Below, piece by piece: positions 33,769-42,998 of a stretch of 64,000 nucleotides of DNA. The stretch is taken from the NCBI RefSeq assembly GCF_002954325.1, contig NZ_MQVX01000001.1, positions 2,099,383-2,163,382 of the forward strand, written 5' to 3'. The translations under genes and the position numbers were made by a program. Numbering within the stretch: the first letter of the stretch is position 1; every line of letters starts with the position of its first letter. The DNA comes from Aureicoccus marinus. Lineage in GTDB: Bacteria; Bacteroidota; Bacteroidia; Flavobacteriales; Flavobacteriaceae. Below the pieces are notes generated by a model. It made no database searches and had not been told where the DNA came from. It saw only the letters and a program-made list of their open reading frames with translations.

Positions 33769-34233
33769 ATGAGAAACACCATAACTATTTTATTTTTTAT
33801 TGTAGCCACGGGTCTAAGTGCCCAGGGTATTTCTAAAAATGCCTTAGGGCTTCGCTTTGGAGACAACAATGGCCTTGGCGGAGAGATCTCTTACCAAAGA
33901 GGCCTTAGCGAAAACAACCGACTGGAATTTGACCTGGGTTGGAGAAATTCAGATAATGTCGATGCTTTTAAGTTGGTTGGACTTTACCAATGGGTTATGC
34001 CCTTGGACGGGAACTTCAATTGGTATATTGGGGCCGGTGGCGGTGTCGGCTCTTTTGACGCAGGCGAAAACGATGGCTCTTTTTTCGTTTTGGCCGGAGA
34101 TATCGGTATCGAATACAACTTCGAAATTCCGCTCCTCATCAGTCTGGATATGCGTCCAGAGCTTGGCTTTAACGACAACTATTCCGACGACCTGGATTTT
34201 GATATCGCCCTCGGGATTCGCTATCAATTCTAG
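33769..34233 (+). CDS. small outer-membrane beta-barrel-like protein
   Basis: A 154-residue exported protein: signal peptide MRNTITILFFIVATGLSAQ, then alternating aromatic/polar strands such as ALGLRFGDNNGLGGEISYQR, NRLEFDLGWRNSDN, VGLYQWVMPLDGNFNWYIGA and FVLAGDIGIEYNFEIP, ending in ALGIRYQF with C-terminal Phe as usual for outer-membrane barrels. About eight strands are expected (OmpW/OmpA-like barrel). Function unknown. It has its own terminator and no co-directional partner. Confidence 0.75.
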   Translation: MRNTITILFFIVATGLSAQGISKNALGLRFGDNNGLGGEISYQRGLSENNRLEFDLGWRNSDNVDAFKLVGLYQWVMPLDGNFNWYIGAGGGVGSFDAGENDGSFFVLAGDIGIEYNFEIPLLISLDMRPELGFNDNYSDDLDFDIALGIRYQF

Positions 34234-34252
34234 AGCGCTAAAACAACTATTG

Positions 34253-34284
34253 AAAAAAAGGGCAAACGATGTTTGCCCTTTTTT
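34253..34284 (+). terminator. rho-independent terminator
   Basis: AGGGCAAAC-GAT-GTTTGCCCT, a perfect 9-bp stem with a 3-nt loop followed by six T, 20 bp after the barrel gene stop. The A-run before the stem would allow weaker use from the other strand. Confidence 0.9.
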
Positions 34285-34377
34285 GCTGAATTTCAATTAC
34301 ATTGAGGCCCGATTACTTCATTAAGTATTCTTTTTACCCCACATCGCTTTTGAGGCGAAATAAAAGATCTTATTGGA

Positions 34378-35043
34378 ATGGCACTACATGGAAAAAACAC
34401 TGAAATAGGCGACTGGGAAGACTACGCAACTGCCCTGATTGCCGGAAAAATGGGCTCCGGTCGCTCACCGGAAGGAGAGTCCTCCTCTCTGTATTCCCTG
34501 ATTCGCTTTTGGCGATTATTATTCATTATGAGTCTGGTGATTGTCAGCTATACTCTAATCACCATCATTTATGAATCGGCCTCTGGTAAAAGCCTCATCG
34601 GACTTTTTTACAGACTCTTGGAGATGACACCCGAAGAGCCCTTTGCTGTTCTCAATCCAGGAGAACTCGAAAGTTGGAAGACCTTTTACAGCGGGTATGG
34701 GGGTATGGTTCAATGGATCGCAGGCTCCTTAGCACTTGCCCATTTTTGGATTGGTAATATGATTCGCTCTTCTTTTGGAACGGTTTCGCGTACCTGGCGT
34801 TTTATGAAATCCCATGCCGGAGACCTAAGTGAACAAGCACTTTCGGTTCCTGAAGCTTCCCAGATCGAAAAAGAAATTATGCTAAGCACCTCCTTCCGAG
34901 GATTCTGGAAGAAAAAAGCAAACGGCTTCCCCCTTTCTCCTTTTGGATTGCGCCTCCTTATGACGCTTTTGTTTTCGGCCGTTTATGCAGGTCTAGCTTA
35001 TATTGGGCTATTGACTAACCCCTTAATACAGGCGGGACTCTAA
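34378..35043 (+). CDS. membrane protein of unknown function
   Basis: A 221-residue protein with three hydrophobic helices: LLFIMSLVIVSYTLITIIYE (about 50-70), MVQWIAGSLALAHFWIG (about 118-135) and LRLLMTLLFSAVYAGLAYIG near the C-terminus. Between them are soluble stretches rich in Ser/Glu (KSHAGDLSEQALSVPEASQI). The N-terminal 40 residues are polar and cytosolic (GDWEDYATALIAGKMGSGRS). I recognise no family. The gene is plus-strand, monocistronic and ends 34 bp before the end of the convergent tRNA gene. Confidence 0.6.
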   Translation: MALHGKNTEIGDWEDYATALIAGKMGSGRSPEGESSSLYSLIRFWRLLFIMSLVIVSYTLITIIYESASGKSLIGLFYRLLEMTPEEPFAVLNPGELESWKTFYSGYGGMVQWIAGSLALAHFWIGNMIRSSFGTVSRTWRFMKSHAGDLSEQALSVPEASQIEKEIMLSTSFRGFWKKKANGFPLSPFGLRLLMTLLFSAVYAGLAYIGLLTNPLIQAGL

Positions 35044-35045
35044 AC

Positions 35046-35073
35046 AAAAAAACCCCTGCAACTGCAGAGGTTT
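35046..35073 (-). terminator. terminator of tRNA-Leu
   Basis: On the minus strand, AAACC-x-CTGCA, loop, TGCAG-x-GGTTT followed by a T run (plus-strand A46-A52) lies just after the tRNA 3' end. It also meets the 3' end of the convergent membrane-protein gene. Confidence 0.75.
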
Positions 35074-35077
35074 CTTG

Positions 35078-35159
35078 TACCTTGGGTGGGAATCGAACCC
35101 ACACTCCCGAAAGAACTGGATTTTGAATCCAGCGCGTCTACCAATTCCGCCACCAAGGC
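35078..35159 (-). tRNA. tRNA-Leu (anticodon CAA)
   Basis: Read on the minus strand, the 82-nt sequence folds as a cloverleaf: acceptor GCCTTGG pairing with CCAAGGT (one G-U), D-loop with GGTAGACGC, anticodon stem CTGGA/TCCAG with loop TTCAAAA (anticodon CAA), a long class II variable arm, and T-arm GGGTTCGATTCCC. CCA is not encoded. The long variable arm and CAA anticodon identify leucine (UUG codons). Confidence 0.93.
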
Positions 35160-35265
35160 TCGGGTAAATCCATTTTTTCTGAAATGGATGGCAAAGCTAA
35201 AAAAATATTCTAAAAGACAAGGTGCAAAAACTCTTCTTTATCCTTTTCTGGGCAAAATAATTGGT

Positions 35266-35273
35266 TAAATTTG
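35266..35273 (+). promoter_or_regulatory. TAnnTTTG promoter element of prs-rplY-pth
   Basis: TAAATTTG matches TAnnTTTG exactly and lies 49 bp before the proposed prs ATG at 35323. A start at 35271 would fall within this element, which supports the downstream start and the frameshift in prs. Confidence 0.55.
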
Positions 35274-35322
35274 CACCTCCTTAAAATTCACGCGCTTAGC
35301 AGCGAGATCAAAGAACGAGAAG

Positions 35323-36263
35323 ATGCCTTATCAAGTACCGGAACCAAAAATTTTGCATGTACCCAGAGTCAAGCTTTGGGAGCAAAAATCGCTGCAGCCT
35401 ATGGAACGGATTTAGGCAACATTCGCTTTTCTCGTTACAGCGACGGAGAATTTCAGCCTTCTTTTGAAGAGTCCATTCGGGGAGCCCGTATTTTCATTAT
35501 CGGCTCCACCAATCCGAGTTCTGAAAATCTGATGGAAATGCTGTTGATGTTGGACGCCGCCAAGCGTGCATCTGCTCGTCACATTACCGCTGTGATGCCC
35601 TACTTCGGGTGGGCACGTCAGGACCGGAAGGACAAACCCCGTGTTCCAATTGCTGCCAAGTTGATTGCCAAAATGCTGGAAACGGCTGGTGCTACGCGTA
35701 TCATCACCATGGATCTACACGCGGACCAAATTCAAGGCTTTTTTGAGAAACCGGTGGATCATTTGTTCGCTTCAACCCTTTTTCTGCCTTATGTAGAGAA
35801 CCTGAAGCTGGACAATTTGTGCATCGCCTCTCCTGATATGGGAGGGTCCAAAAGGGCTTATGCCTATTCCAAAGCCTTGGAATGCGATGTAGTGATTTGC
35901 TACAAACAGCGCGAAAAGGCCAATGTGGTGACCCACATGGAACTCATCGGAGAGGTAAAAGGAAAAAACGTCATTCTGGTTGACGATATGGTGGATACGG
36001 CGGGCACGCTGACCAAAGCGGCTGATTTGATGATGGAGCGCGGAGCGGAAAGCGTACGTGCCATAACAACACACGGTTTATTAAGTGGGAGTGCCTACGA
36101 TCGAATCGAAAAATCCCAACTCAAGGAGTTGATCATTACCGATTCCATCCCGACCACCCAAACCAGTAATAAAATCAAGATTTTGAGTTGTGCAGATTTA
36201 TTTGCCGATGTGATGAACCGCGTTCACCACAACACCTCAATTTCGTCCAAATTTGTACTTTAA
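35323..36263 (+). CDS. prs: ribose-phosphate pyrophosphokinase, frameshifted near 35352
   Basis: Makes PRPP from ribose-5-phosphate and ATP for nucleotide and histidine synthesis. The ATG at 35323 gives [10 protein letters not shown] and, with one more T in the run at 35351-35354, continues as [20 protein letters not shown]. As written, that frame stops and the long frame appears to start inside the promoter. Core motifs: [50 protein letters not shown], the PRPP-binding loop [17 protein letters not shown], and the C-terminal [12 protein letters not shown]. About 313 residues, normal. rplY follows 14 bp later. Confidence 0.95.
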
Positions 36264-36277
36264 TTCTTATACATAAA

Positions 36278-36916
36278 ATGAAATCAATTACTATCAAAGG
36301 ATCCCAAAGAGAAAGCGTGGGCAAGGCTTCAACCAAAGCCCTACGTAATGCTGGAAAGGTCCCTTGCGTACTGTACGGAGGGGAAGCACCAGTTCACTTT
36401 TCATCTGAAGAGTTGTCTTTCAAAAATCTCGTGTACACTCCAAATGCGCACACGGTATTGATTGAACTAGAGAATGGAGAATCTTACCAAGCGGTTTTGC
36501 AAGACATTCAATTCCACCCGGTAACCGATCGCATTCTGCACATCGACTTCTTCCAGTTGTTCAAAGACAAGCCAATCACCATGAATATTCCTGTTCGTTT
36601 GGAAGGAAATTCTCCTGGTGTTCGTAACGGTGGACGTCTATTGCGCCGTAAGCGTAAATTGGCCATTAAGGCGCTTCCGGATTTGTTGCCTGACGAAATC
36701 GTCATTGACATCTCCAAGCTACGTATCGGAGGAACTATTTCTGTTGACTCTCTACGTGTTGACGACTACACTATCATGCACCCAGACAACCAGGCCATCG
36801 TTCAGGTTAAAACCTCTAGAACGGCCGTTGCTGACGCGGATGATGATGAAGATGAAGAAGGAGAAGCACCAGCTGCTGAAGGCGCAGAAGCTCCTGCCGC
36901 TGCTGCTGAAGAGTAA
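36278..36916 (+). CDS. rplY: 50S ribosomal protein L25/general stress protein Ctc
   Basis: Start at ATG 36278 ([20 protein letters not shown]); 212 residues. The N-terminal L25 domain (residues ~1-90, binding 5S rRNA) includes [20 protein letters not shown] and HIDFFQLF. The C-terminal TL5/Ctc beta domain (about 95-180) has [20 protein letters not shown] and [19 protein letters not shown]. The tail from residue ~185 is a run of Asp, Glu and Ala, a low-complexity acidic extension seen in many Bacteroidota L25 proteins. It lies between prs and pth, the classic gene order. Confidence 0.96.
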   Translation: MKSITIKGSQRESVGKASTKALRNAGKVPCVLYGGEAPVHFSSEELSFKNLVYTPNAHTVLIELENGESYQAVLQDIQFHPVTDRILHIDFFQLFKDKPITMNIPVRLEGNSPGVRNGGRLLRRKRKLAIKALPDLLPDEIVIDISKLRIGGTISVDSLRVDDYTIMHPDNQAIVQVKTSRTAVADADDDEDEEGEAPAAEGAEAPAAAAEE

Positions 36917-36939
36917 ATCGATCTTCAAACCTTATAATC

Positions 36940-36969
36940 AAAAGCACTCTGGGTTCCCAGGGTGCTTTT
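36940..36969 (+). terminator. rho-independent terminator after rplY
   Basis: AAAAGCAC-x-CTGGG, loop TT, CCCAG-x-GTGCTTTT: a long, nearly perfect stem ending in T4. It lies between rplY and pth, only 14 bp before the pth ATG, so pth may be reached by readthrough or by its own promoter. Confidence 0.8.
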
Positions 36970-36982
36970 GTAGTTTTACACT

Positions 36983-37549
36983 ATGAAAAAGTTTTTGGTT
37001 GTTGGTCTGGGGAATATCGGAGAAGAATACCGAGGAACCCGCCACAATATTGGTTTTGAAATCCTGGATCACCTGGCAGAAAAAGAAGAGTTCCAATTCA
37101 GCTTAGATCGCCTGGGTGATGTTGGTCAATTCAAATACAAAGGGCGCACGGCGATTTGCCTTAAACCTTCCACCTATATGAATTTGAGTGGGAAGGCGGT
37201 TTTGTATTGGCTGCAAAAAGAGAACATCCCCTTAGAGAATTTATTAATCCTCACTGACGACCTCAACTTGCCTTTCGGCAGTCTTCGTTTAAAAACAAAA
37301 GGGTCTGATGGCGGACACAACGGTTTGAAAGACATTCAAAAAATGCTTAATACGGGCTCTTACCCTCGACTGCGCTTTGGAGTAGGCAGTGATTACTCTC
37401 GCGGGCAGCAGGTCGACTTTGTACTCGGTCGATGGAACGAGGAAGAAGCCGAGGCACTTCCGGAACGGCTAAATCGCTGTTCCGAACTCATTCGTTCCTT
37501 CCTGTTCGCCGGTCCCAAAAACACCATGAACAAGTTCAACAATACGTAG
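36983..37549 (+). CDS. pth: peptidyl-tRNA hydrolase
   Basis: Releases tRNA from prematurely dropped peptidyl-tRNAs. The 188 residues have FLVVGLGNIGEEYRGTRHNI (catalytic His of the GLGNPGxxYxxTRHN motif, with Ile for Pro), KPSTYMNLSGKAV (Asn), LLILTDDLNLPFGSLRLK (Asp), GSDGGHNGLKDI and RLRFGVGSD. A full-length Pth, ending in a helix that closes over the substrate. Forms the prs-rplY-pth order. Confidence 0.96.
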   Translation: MKKFLVVGLGNIGEEYRGTRHNIGFEILDHLAEKEEFQFSLDRLGDVGQFKYKGRTAICLKPSTYMNLSGKAVLYWLQKENIPLENLLILTDDLNLPFGSLRLKTKGSDGGHNGLKDIQKMLNTGSYPRLRFGVGSDYSRGQQVDFVLGRWNEEEAEALPERLNRCSELIRSFLFAGPKNTMNKFNNT

Positions 37550-37552
37550 ACT

Positions 37553-38266
37553 CTACTGAACTCGGAAGCCCTGAATCGGTGATTCAGCACGATTCCCTTG
37601 GCGGTCAATGGCAATAATCTGCCAGTGGTAAAGACCTCCGGAAAGTACCGCCACAGGAAACTCGGAAATTCCGGCCGACTGGGTATTGACGACCGTTGTT
37701 GGAGGATTGCTTTCAGAAAAGCGCACTTCGAATTCCCAAAGATCGCCGTCGACATCCCCGCTGGTTGTCCAATCCAAAAGGACTTGCCCATTGGTATCGG
37801 CACTGACCGTTGCACCCGAAGCCGGCGTTGCAAGTGAGGGCGGAAAGGGTGCATATTCCGTTTCTGAACCTGCATTGTAAAAGGCCCAGGTCGGACTGGT
37901 AGCCGTTTCTTCCGTATCGGTATTGCTCGCTGTGACATTCCAGGAATAAGGAACCCCTTTTTGCAAGGTGACCGGAGCTGTTGTCGAGGTCGTATTGATC
38001 ACCTGTAGGTTCAAGTTCGTATTCAGATTGCGGATGCGCAAGGCATAGGCGGTGGCATTATCGGCGGCCTGCCATTGAAAAGTCACCTGACTGGTCGTAG
38101 CGCTTTGATCTACCCCCGTTGTACATTCAGAACTTTCCTGAGGAAAGGTCAACAAAGGTGCACTTGGAGGGGGTGGCGGCCCACTGCTCTTTGAACAAGC
38201 ATTTAGTCCAATAAATAAAACGAGAAGTATTCCCGCAGCTAGAGGGTGTGTATATTTTTTCATCAT
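37553..38266 (-). CDS. lipoprotein with two fibronectin-III-like domains
   Basis: A 237-residue exported lipoprotein: AAGILLVLFIGLNACSKSSG has the lipobox LNAC, so Cys at about residue 24 is lipidated. A short Pro tract (GPPPPPSAP) leads to two FN3-like beta-sandwich domains, recognised by VTFQWQAADNATAYALRIRN, LQKGVPYSWNVTA, VLLDWTTSGDVDGDLWEFEV and LSGGLYHWQIIAID. Probably surface- or periplasm-facing. The start overlaps the stop of the large metalloprotease gene by 4 bp, so the two are translated together and may form a pair. Confidence 0.83.
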   Translation of the reverse strand: MMKKYTHPLAAGILLVLFIGLNACSKSSGPPPPPSAPLLTFPQESSECTTGVDQSATTSQVTFQWQAADNATAYALRIRNLNTNLNLQVINTTSTTAPVTLQKGVPYSWNVTASNTDTEETATSPTWAFYNAGSETEYAPFPPSLATPASGATVSADTNGQVLLDWTTSGDVDGDLWEFEVRFSESNPPTTVVNTQSAGISEFPVAVLSGGLYHWQIIAIDRQGNRAESPIQGFRVQ

Positions 38267-41200
38267 GGCTTGATGATTTTTACAGTTTTGGTATAGAATG
38301 GTGCTTCTAGTGTCAAGAAATAGATTCCGCTGCTTAATTCAGCGGTTGGGTACTGAAGGAGACCCGCTTCTGCCTGAAGGGTTCGATCGACGAGTAATTG
38401 CCCACTCAGGGTGTAGAGTCTGGTCCTCAATTTCGTCAGGTTCTGCGGAAGGTAGATCATCCCAATAGCGCCGACCGGGTTGGGAGCCACAGTGGCTTCC
38501 TGTCCGATGACAATGGTCTTTGCGAACTCCCCTTGGCAGCTCTTATCGGTTTTTACCTTCAGTACATTTATACCCTCCTCTAAAGACAGTCGGATGGAAC
38601 TGGCCTGGGTGGTTTGTACGTTTCCGTTGAGGGAAATCTCGTACTCCTCGGCCCCACTCATTTCGAGTACCACCTGAGAAAGTGCTGCTTCAATTTGAGA
38701 TTGTACTTGCAAGACATCGGGCTGAGTAACCTCAAGGTCAAAACATACCTGCTCGTAGGTATTCCCTCCGTCCATTCCATCTATACAGAGTCTATACGTG
38801 CCTGCACTTAAGTTTTCAAAGGTGTTGGCCGCGCTGAGATCAAGGCTTTGATTTACACCGTCCCCGGTTAGGGTAGCATTTAAATCAAAAGCGGCTACGG
38901 TGGCATTGACTACAACACGAATCAATCCGTCATTGGAAGAACGACAAGACTCGGAATTCACTTCAATTTGGAAAGCGTTATCCGCGAAACGGTAAACAGC
39001 ACATCCGTTGATATCGACTTCCTGGCCAGGGGGAGTTCCCAAACAGAGATCGTCCCCATCATCGAACACCCCATCGCCGTCAGCATCAGGTCGAAAATCG
39101 CCTTCCACACAGTATTCTAGGCTTACCGCCTCAATACTACCTCCATCCGCGTTGGCCGTGTCTTCGACTTCAAGAACCCAAACACCCTGAGAACTTTCTC
39201 CAGCAAATGCACTTAAGGCTCCTTGTGGTAAAATATTCCCAGAAACCACTGGAGCTACTCCGCCACAAGAAAGACCGGTGCCTTCATCGGTAAAGAGGGC
39301 ATCAATATCTTGTCCCCCGCCACAACTCTGCGAGAGCAGGGTTACGGTGGTACCGGAAGGAGATCTCAAACGCAAGACCAGATCACCAACAAAGGTGTGG
39401 GTAATTAGCACCCGCACCGTCACCGATGAGATCGGCAGGTTCTGGGTCACTGGAATTTGAATTTCTTCTGTCGATGGCGCTCCACTTGAAATAGAGACCG
39501 GTAAGGTATCAACGACCACCGTATCACAACTGATGGTTGCTGTTGTAAAGGTTCGTACGGTACTGTATGCACCTGCTCCACAAGCACTGGTTCCTCTAAC
39601 TCTCCAGTAATACTGTGTACCACCAACCAATCCTTCAGGACTGATGGTTTCGAAGGAAGTGGTTCCCTGATCAATAATTGAGCTAAAGCCCGCATCGGTG
39701 GCGATTTGCCACTCGTAACTATCTACTCCGCTTATTGCTGTCCAATTCAGGGCTGTTCCAATCGACACTGCGGTTGCGTTGGCTGCCGGACTTTGCAATT
39801 CTACCGCTCCAGGAGCACTGTCCAAAAGAACCAGATTTAAATCAACACTGTAAGACTCTCCGCCTCCGTCGGCCATTAAGGTTAGGGTATAGGATCCTGC
39901 AGGCACCGCATTCAGGTTCGAAAGCTCCAAATTCAATGCGGTATCTGTTGCCGAAACGGTCGGCTGAGAAAAGCTGGCAGTCACCCCACTGGGGACGGTC
40001 GCGCTCAGGGTCATGGTCTCAGAAAATCCTCCATAAGCCTCATAGGTAAATGGAATATCCAAGGTACTGTCCTGGCAACCGGCAAGTTCCAAAGACTCCA
40101 CATTCAAAAGGGCAGCCGTTTCTGTCACCGTAATATCGGTGCTGTTGACCGCCAAGAAAATCTGGTTTTGAGGACGAACCATCAGGCGTCCTTGGGTAGT
40201 GGCATTTCCAGGAATTTGAATTTGGGCTTCTCCATCATTCAGGAGACCGGAAGCGACAAGAATCGGAAAACTCACGCCTTGGTCGGCAGAGAAGTAAACG
40301 TCCACTTTGGTCGCACTGATACTCCCTTGTTCGGTTCCCCCAGTGTCCCACTGCAAAGTTTGAATACTCCCCGCAGCATAAGTCGGCGAATCACCTTGGG
40401 AGGTAACCTGAAAAGGAGTATAACTGTCTAAAACTTCTATACGGATCTGATCGGCGTCAACCTGCCCTCCACCGGCGGCATTGTCGCGTACGGTCAAGGC
40501 AAAATTGTACGCTCTCGCCACATTCGCCAGAGTTTCCCAAGCCGATCCATTGGTCGGCCCACTTTGAGTGAGGTCTCCCGAAACAATACGGCTCAAGCGC
40601 GGAAAGTAACGGTAAGGCTCCACCGTCGGGGGTAAGGATCGGAAACTCGCACCATTGGTGTTATTCGGTCCAAAAATGGAGTTGGTCACGACCCCGTTAT
40701 CGATCTGTTCCCAGCAATAGGTCAACTGATCTCCTGCGTCCGGATCAGAAGCAACTCCCTCCAAAACAAAGGGAGTACCGACCGGAATTTGATAGTCCGG
40801 TTGCTCGGTAATAACAGGAGGTTGATTGCTAATGGCCGTTTCGGTCCCACAAGTCGTGGTCCCCAAATAGGTGGTCATTTGTAAAATACTGTTGTAGTGG
40901 TAGTAATCATCCCCAGAAGAAGCCACGTCATTGGCTCCGGTAATTCCGGCATACCCCATGATGGTGGTACCGGATCCCGGTTCAGCCTGAACTCCGGTTC
41001 CTTCTGTCTGGAAGGACCAGGTGTGGTTGGCCCCAAATTGGTGCCCCAATTCGTGCGCCACATAGTCCAAATCGTATCGATCTCCTTCCGGTGTCAGCGC
41101 CGAAGAAAAGGCCGCACCTTTAATTCCATTTTGACATACTGTTCCAATCCCACCGGCATTTCCGTTGTCGTTATCTCGGTGAAAGAGGTGTCCCACGTCG

Positions 41201-42000
41201 TAGGCAGCTTCTCCGATTCGCGTGGTCAAGGCATTTTGTACCTCGGCGTTCAGGTTGTTGCTGTAGGGATCCGAAGTACTGTTGGTGAAAATGAGTTGAT
41301 CGTTGTTGGCGATGAGCTCCAAGCGAACTCCCATATCGGTTTCCAAGACCTCATTGATCCGAGAAACCGTGGTATTGATAGCCGCCAAAGCCCCTTCAAC
41401 CGTTCCTCCGTGAAAAGAGGCGTACTCTCCGGTGGTTGATACCGCGAAGCGATAGGTTCTCAGGGTCTGGTCATCCACCAGCTGTGGGGGCAATTCACTG
41501 GGGTCTCGTTCCGGAGTTTTACACTCAAAGTTCTTCTCTTCTTTATGACTGCCTCGGGCATACAAGCGATACTGCTCTCCCTCCTTCTCTAAAAAAGCGT
41601 CCTTTTCGCCCTGCTGACGAATCATCAAGGCCAACTTATTGGGACTGATCGTTAGACGAATACGGGTTTTGCCGTCCTCAGAAAATCCGACCAACGATCG
41701 GATCTGGGGGTATTTGGCCTGTAGGTCAGGATGCATCACCGATCGCTCCTCCATTTGAAAAGCGCGAATCTTTCCTTGGGCATCCGGAAACCACAGTAGG
41801 GTTTTGCTTTTCGAAGACGAGGCTACCGCATTTTGAAAAGCTTCCTGATTCAACGTAAAGAGCTGGATAACTTCCCCTGACTTAAAACCATCACTTTTGG
41901 AAGTGGTGAGCTGGTGTTGCCAATAATCCTGTTGACTCCAAAGCGAAAAGGAGGTCAGGAATATGGAAAATGATAAAACAAGGCGTAATTTAGCTTTCAC
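38263..42000 (-). CDS. T9SS-secreted reprolysin-type zinc metalloprotease
   Basis: A 1245-residue secreted protease. Domains in order: signal peptide (VLSFSIFLTSFSLWSQ), a propeptide-like region to ~190, a reprolysin/M12B catalytic domain (about 195-385) with the zinc motif AHELGHQFGANHTW and a Met-turn GTTIMGYAGITG, Ig-like and FN3-like domains (PPVITEQPDYQIPVGTPF; GTALNWTAISGVDSYEWQIA), a proprotein-convertase P domain (about 880-1000, HTFVGDLVLRLRSPSGTTVT), a DxDGDG calcium-type motif (DADGDGVFDDGDD), and a C-terminal type A sorting domain (VAPNPVGAIGMIYL; LSSGIYFLTLE). It should leave by the type IX system and degrade external protein. Confidence 0.93.
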   Translation of the reverse strand: MKAKLRLVLSFSIFLTSFSLWSQQDYWQHQLTTSKSDGFKSGEVIQLFTLNQEAFQNAVASSSKSKTLLWFPDAQGKIRAFQMEERSVMHPDLQAKYPQIRSLVGFSEDGKTRIRLTISPNKLALMIRQQGEKDAFLEKEGEQYRLYARGSHKEEKNFECKTPERDPSELPPQLVDDQTLRTYRFAVSTTGEYASFHGGTVEGALAAINTTVSRINEVLETDMGVRLELIANNDQLIFTNSTSDPYSNNLNAEVQNALTTRIGEAAYDVGHLFHRDNDNGNAGGIGTVCQNGIKGAAFSSALTPEGDRYDLDYVAHELGHQFGANHTWSFQTEGTGVQAEPGSGTTIMGYAGITGANDVASSGDDYYHYNSILQMTTYLGTTTCGTETAISNQPPVITEQPDYQIPVGTPFVLEGVASDPDAGDQLTYCWEQIDNGVVTNSIFGPNNTNGASFRSLPPTVEPYRYFPRLSRIVSGDLTQSGPTNGSAWETLANVARAYNFALTVRDNAAGGGQVDADQIRIEVLDSYTPFQVTSQGDSPTYAAGSIQTLQWDTGGTEQGSISATKVDVYFSADQGVSFPILVASGLLNDGEAQIQIPGNATTQGRLMVRPQNQIFLAVNSTDITVTETAALLNVESLELAGCQDSTLDIPFTYEAYGGFSETMTLSATVPSGVTASFSQPTVSATDTALNLELSNLNAVPAGSYTLTLMADGGGESYSVDLNLVLLDSAPGAVELQSPAANATAVSIGTALNWTAISGVDSYEWQIATDAGFSSIIDQGTTSFETISPEGLVGGTQYYWRVRGTSACGAGAYSTVRTFTTATISCDTVVVDTLPVSISSGAPSTEEIQIPVTQNLPISSVTVRVLITHTFVGDLVLRLRSPSGTTVTLLSQSCGGGQDIDALFTDEGTGLSCGGVAPVVSGNILPQGALSAFAGESSQGVWVLEVEDTANADGGSIEAVSLEYCVEGDFRPDADGDGVFDDGDDLCLGTPPGQEVDINGCAVYRFADNAFQIEVNSESCRSSNDGLIRVVVNATVAAFDLNATLTGDGVNQSLDLSAANTFENLSAGTYRLCIDGMDGGNTYEQVCFDLEVTQPDVLQVQSQIEAALSQVVLEMSGAEEYEISLNGNVQTTQASSIRLSLEEGINVLKVKTDKSCQGEFAKTIVIGQEATVAPNPVGAIGMIYLPQNLTKLRTRLYTLSGQLLVDRTLQAEAGLLQYPTAELSSGIYFLTLEAPFYTKTVKIIKP

Positions 42001-42047
42001 TCGATTAATGTTTAGTGACCTTAAAATAGTCCATTTATTTCATTCAG

Positions 42048-42998
42048 TTGGAGACCCTTCCCAGTATTAACCATTACAAATCAAAAATCCCTACCGTTTT
42101 AACGATAGGAACCTTCGATGGCGTACATATCGGGCACCAAAAAATTCTGGAACGCCTTCTGGAGGAAGCCCAAAAAAGACAGCTGAATTCACTGGTTTTG
42201 ACCTTCTTTCCGCACCCCCGACGAGTACTTCAGAAAGATAGCGACCTGCAGTGGCTCACTACCCTGGAAGAAAAAAAGCAAATTCTGGACCGAATGGGGC
42301 TCGATGTTTTGGTTGTTCAACCCTTTACCGAAGAGTTCTCTCGCCTTAGCCCGAAAGAGTACATTGAACAAGTGCTCGTCAAGGCACTGATGGTGCAAAA
42401 AATCATCATCGGATACGACCACCGCTTTGGCCGAAATCGCAAAGCAGACATCACCGATTTGATTCGCTTCGGAAAGGAATTTGGTTTTGAGGTCGAACAA
42501 ATTGCCGCCCAGGACATTGAAGAAGTGGCCGTGAGCAGCACCAAAATTCGGCGGGCTTTAAGTGAAGGAGCTATTGATACGGCGCACAAGTACCTCGGCT
42601 ACCCTTACCTGTTGACCGGAACCGTTGTCAAAGGGAAAGGAATTGGCAAGACGCTGGGATTCCCGACCGCCAATGTCGAGCTCTCCGAAGAAGGCAAACT
42701 GGTGCCCGGAAACGGAGTTTATGTCATCCAATTTGAATTTGAAAAGAAGTCCGGCTTTGGCATGATGAACATCGGTACCAACCCTACTCTTTTAGGGGAG
42801 TCCCAAAAAATCGAAATCCATCTTTTTAATATAGACGAAAACCTCTACGGTAAATCCCTCCAGGTGGGGCTCTTGCACCGTTTGCGAGATGAACAGAAAT
42901 TCCGATCTTTAGACGAATTGCAGGCCCAATTAGAACGGGACCGGCAAGAGGCCTTAAACTATATCAAAAACAGAGGAGATGAAACGCTGGCTCTTTGA
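42048..42998 (+). CDS. ribF: bifunctional riboflavin kinase/FAD synthetase
   Basis: Phosphorylates riboflavin to FMN and adenylylates FMN to FAD. Starts with TTG at 42048 (ETLPSINHYKSKIPTVLTIG), 316 residues. The N-terminal nucleotidyltransferase domain has TIGTFDGVHIGHQKILERLL and YDHRFGRNRKADITDL, with VSSTKIRRALSEG at its end. The C-terminal flavokinase domain has GKTLGFPTANVELSEEGKLV and GMMNIGTNPTL. Normal length. It overlaps the HTTM gene downstream by 20 bp and is divergent from the metalloprotease gene. Confidence 0.95.
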   Translation: METLPSINHYKSKIPTVLTIGTFDGVHIGHQKILERLLEEAQKRQLNSLVLTFFPHPRRVLQKDSDLQWLTTLEEKKQILDRMGLDVLVVQPFTEEFSRLSPKEYIEQVLVKALMVQKIIIGYDHRFGRNRKADITDLIRFGKEFGFEVEQIAAQDIEEVAVSSTKIRRALSEGAIDTAHKYLGYPYLLTGTVVKGKGIGKTLGFPTANVELSEEGKLVPGNGVYVIQFEFEKKSGFGMMNIGTNPTLLGESQKIEIHLFNIDENLYGKSLQVGLLHRLRDEQKFRSLDELQAQLERDRQEALNYIKNRGDETLAL

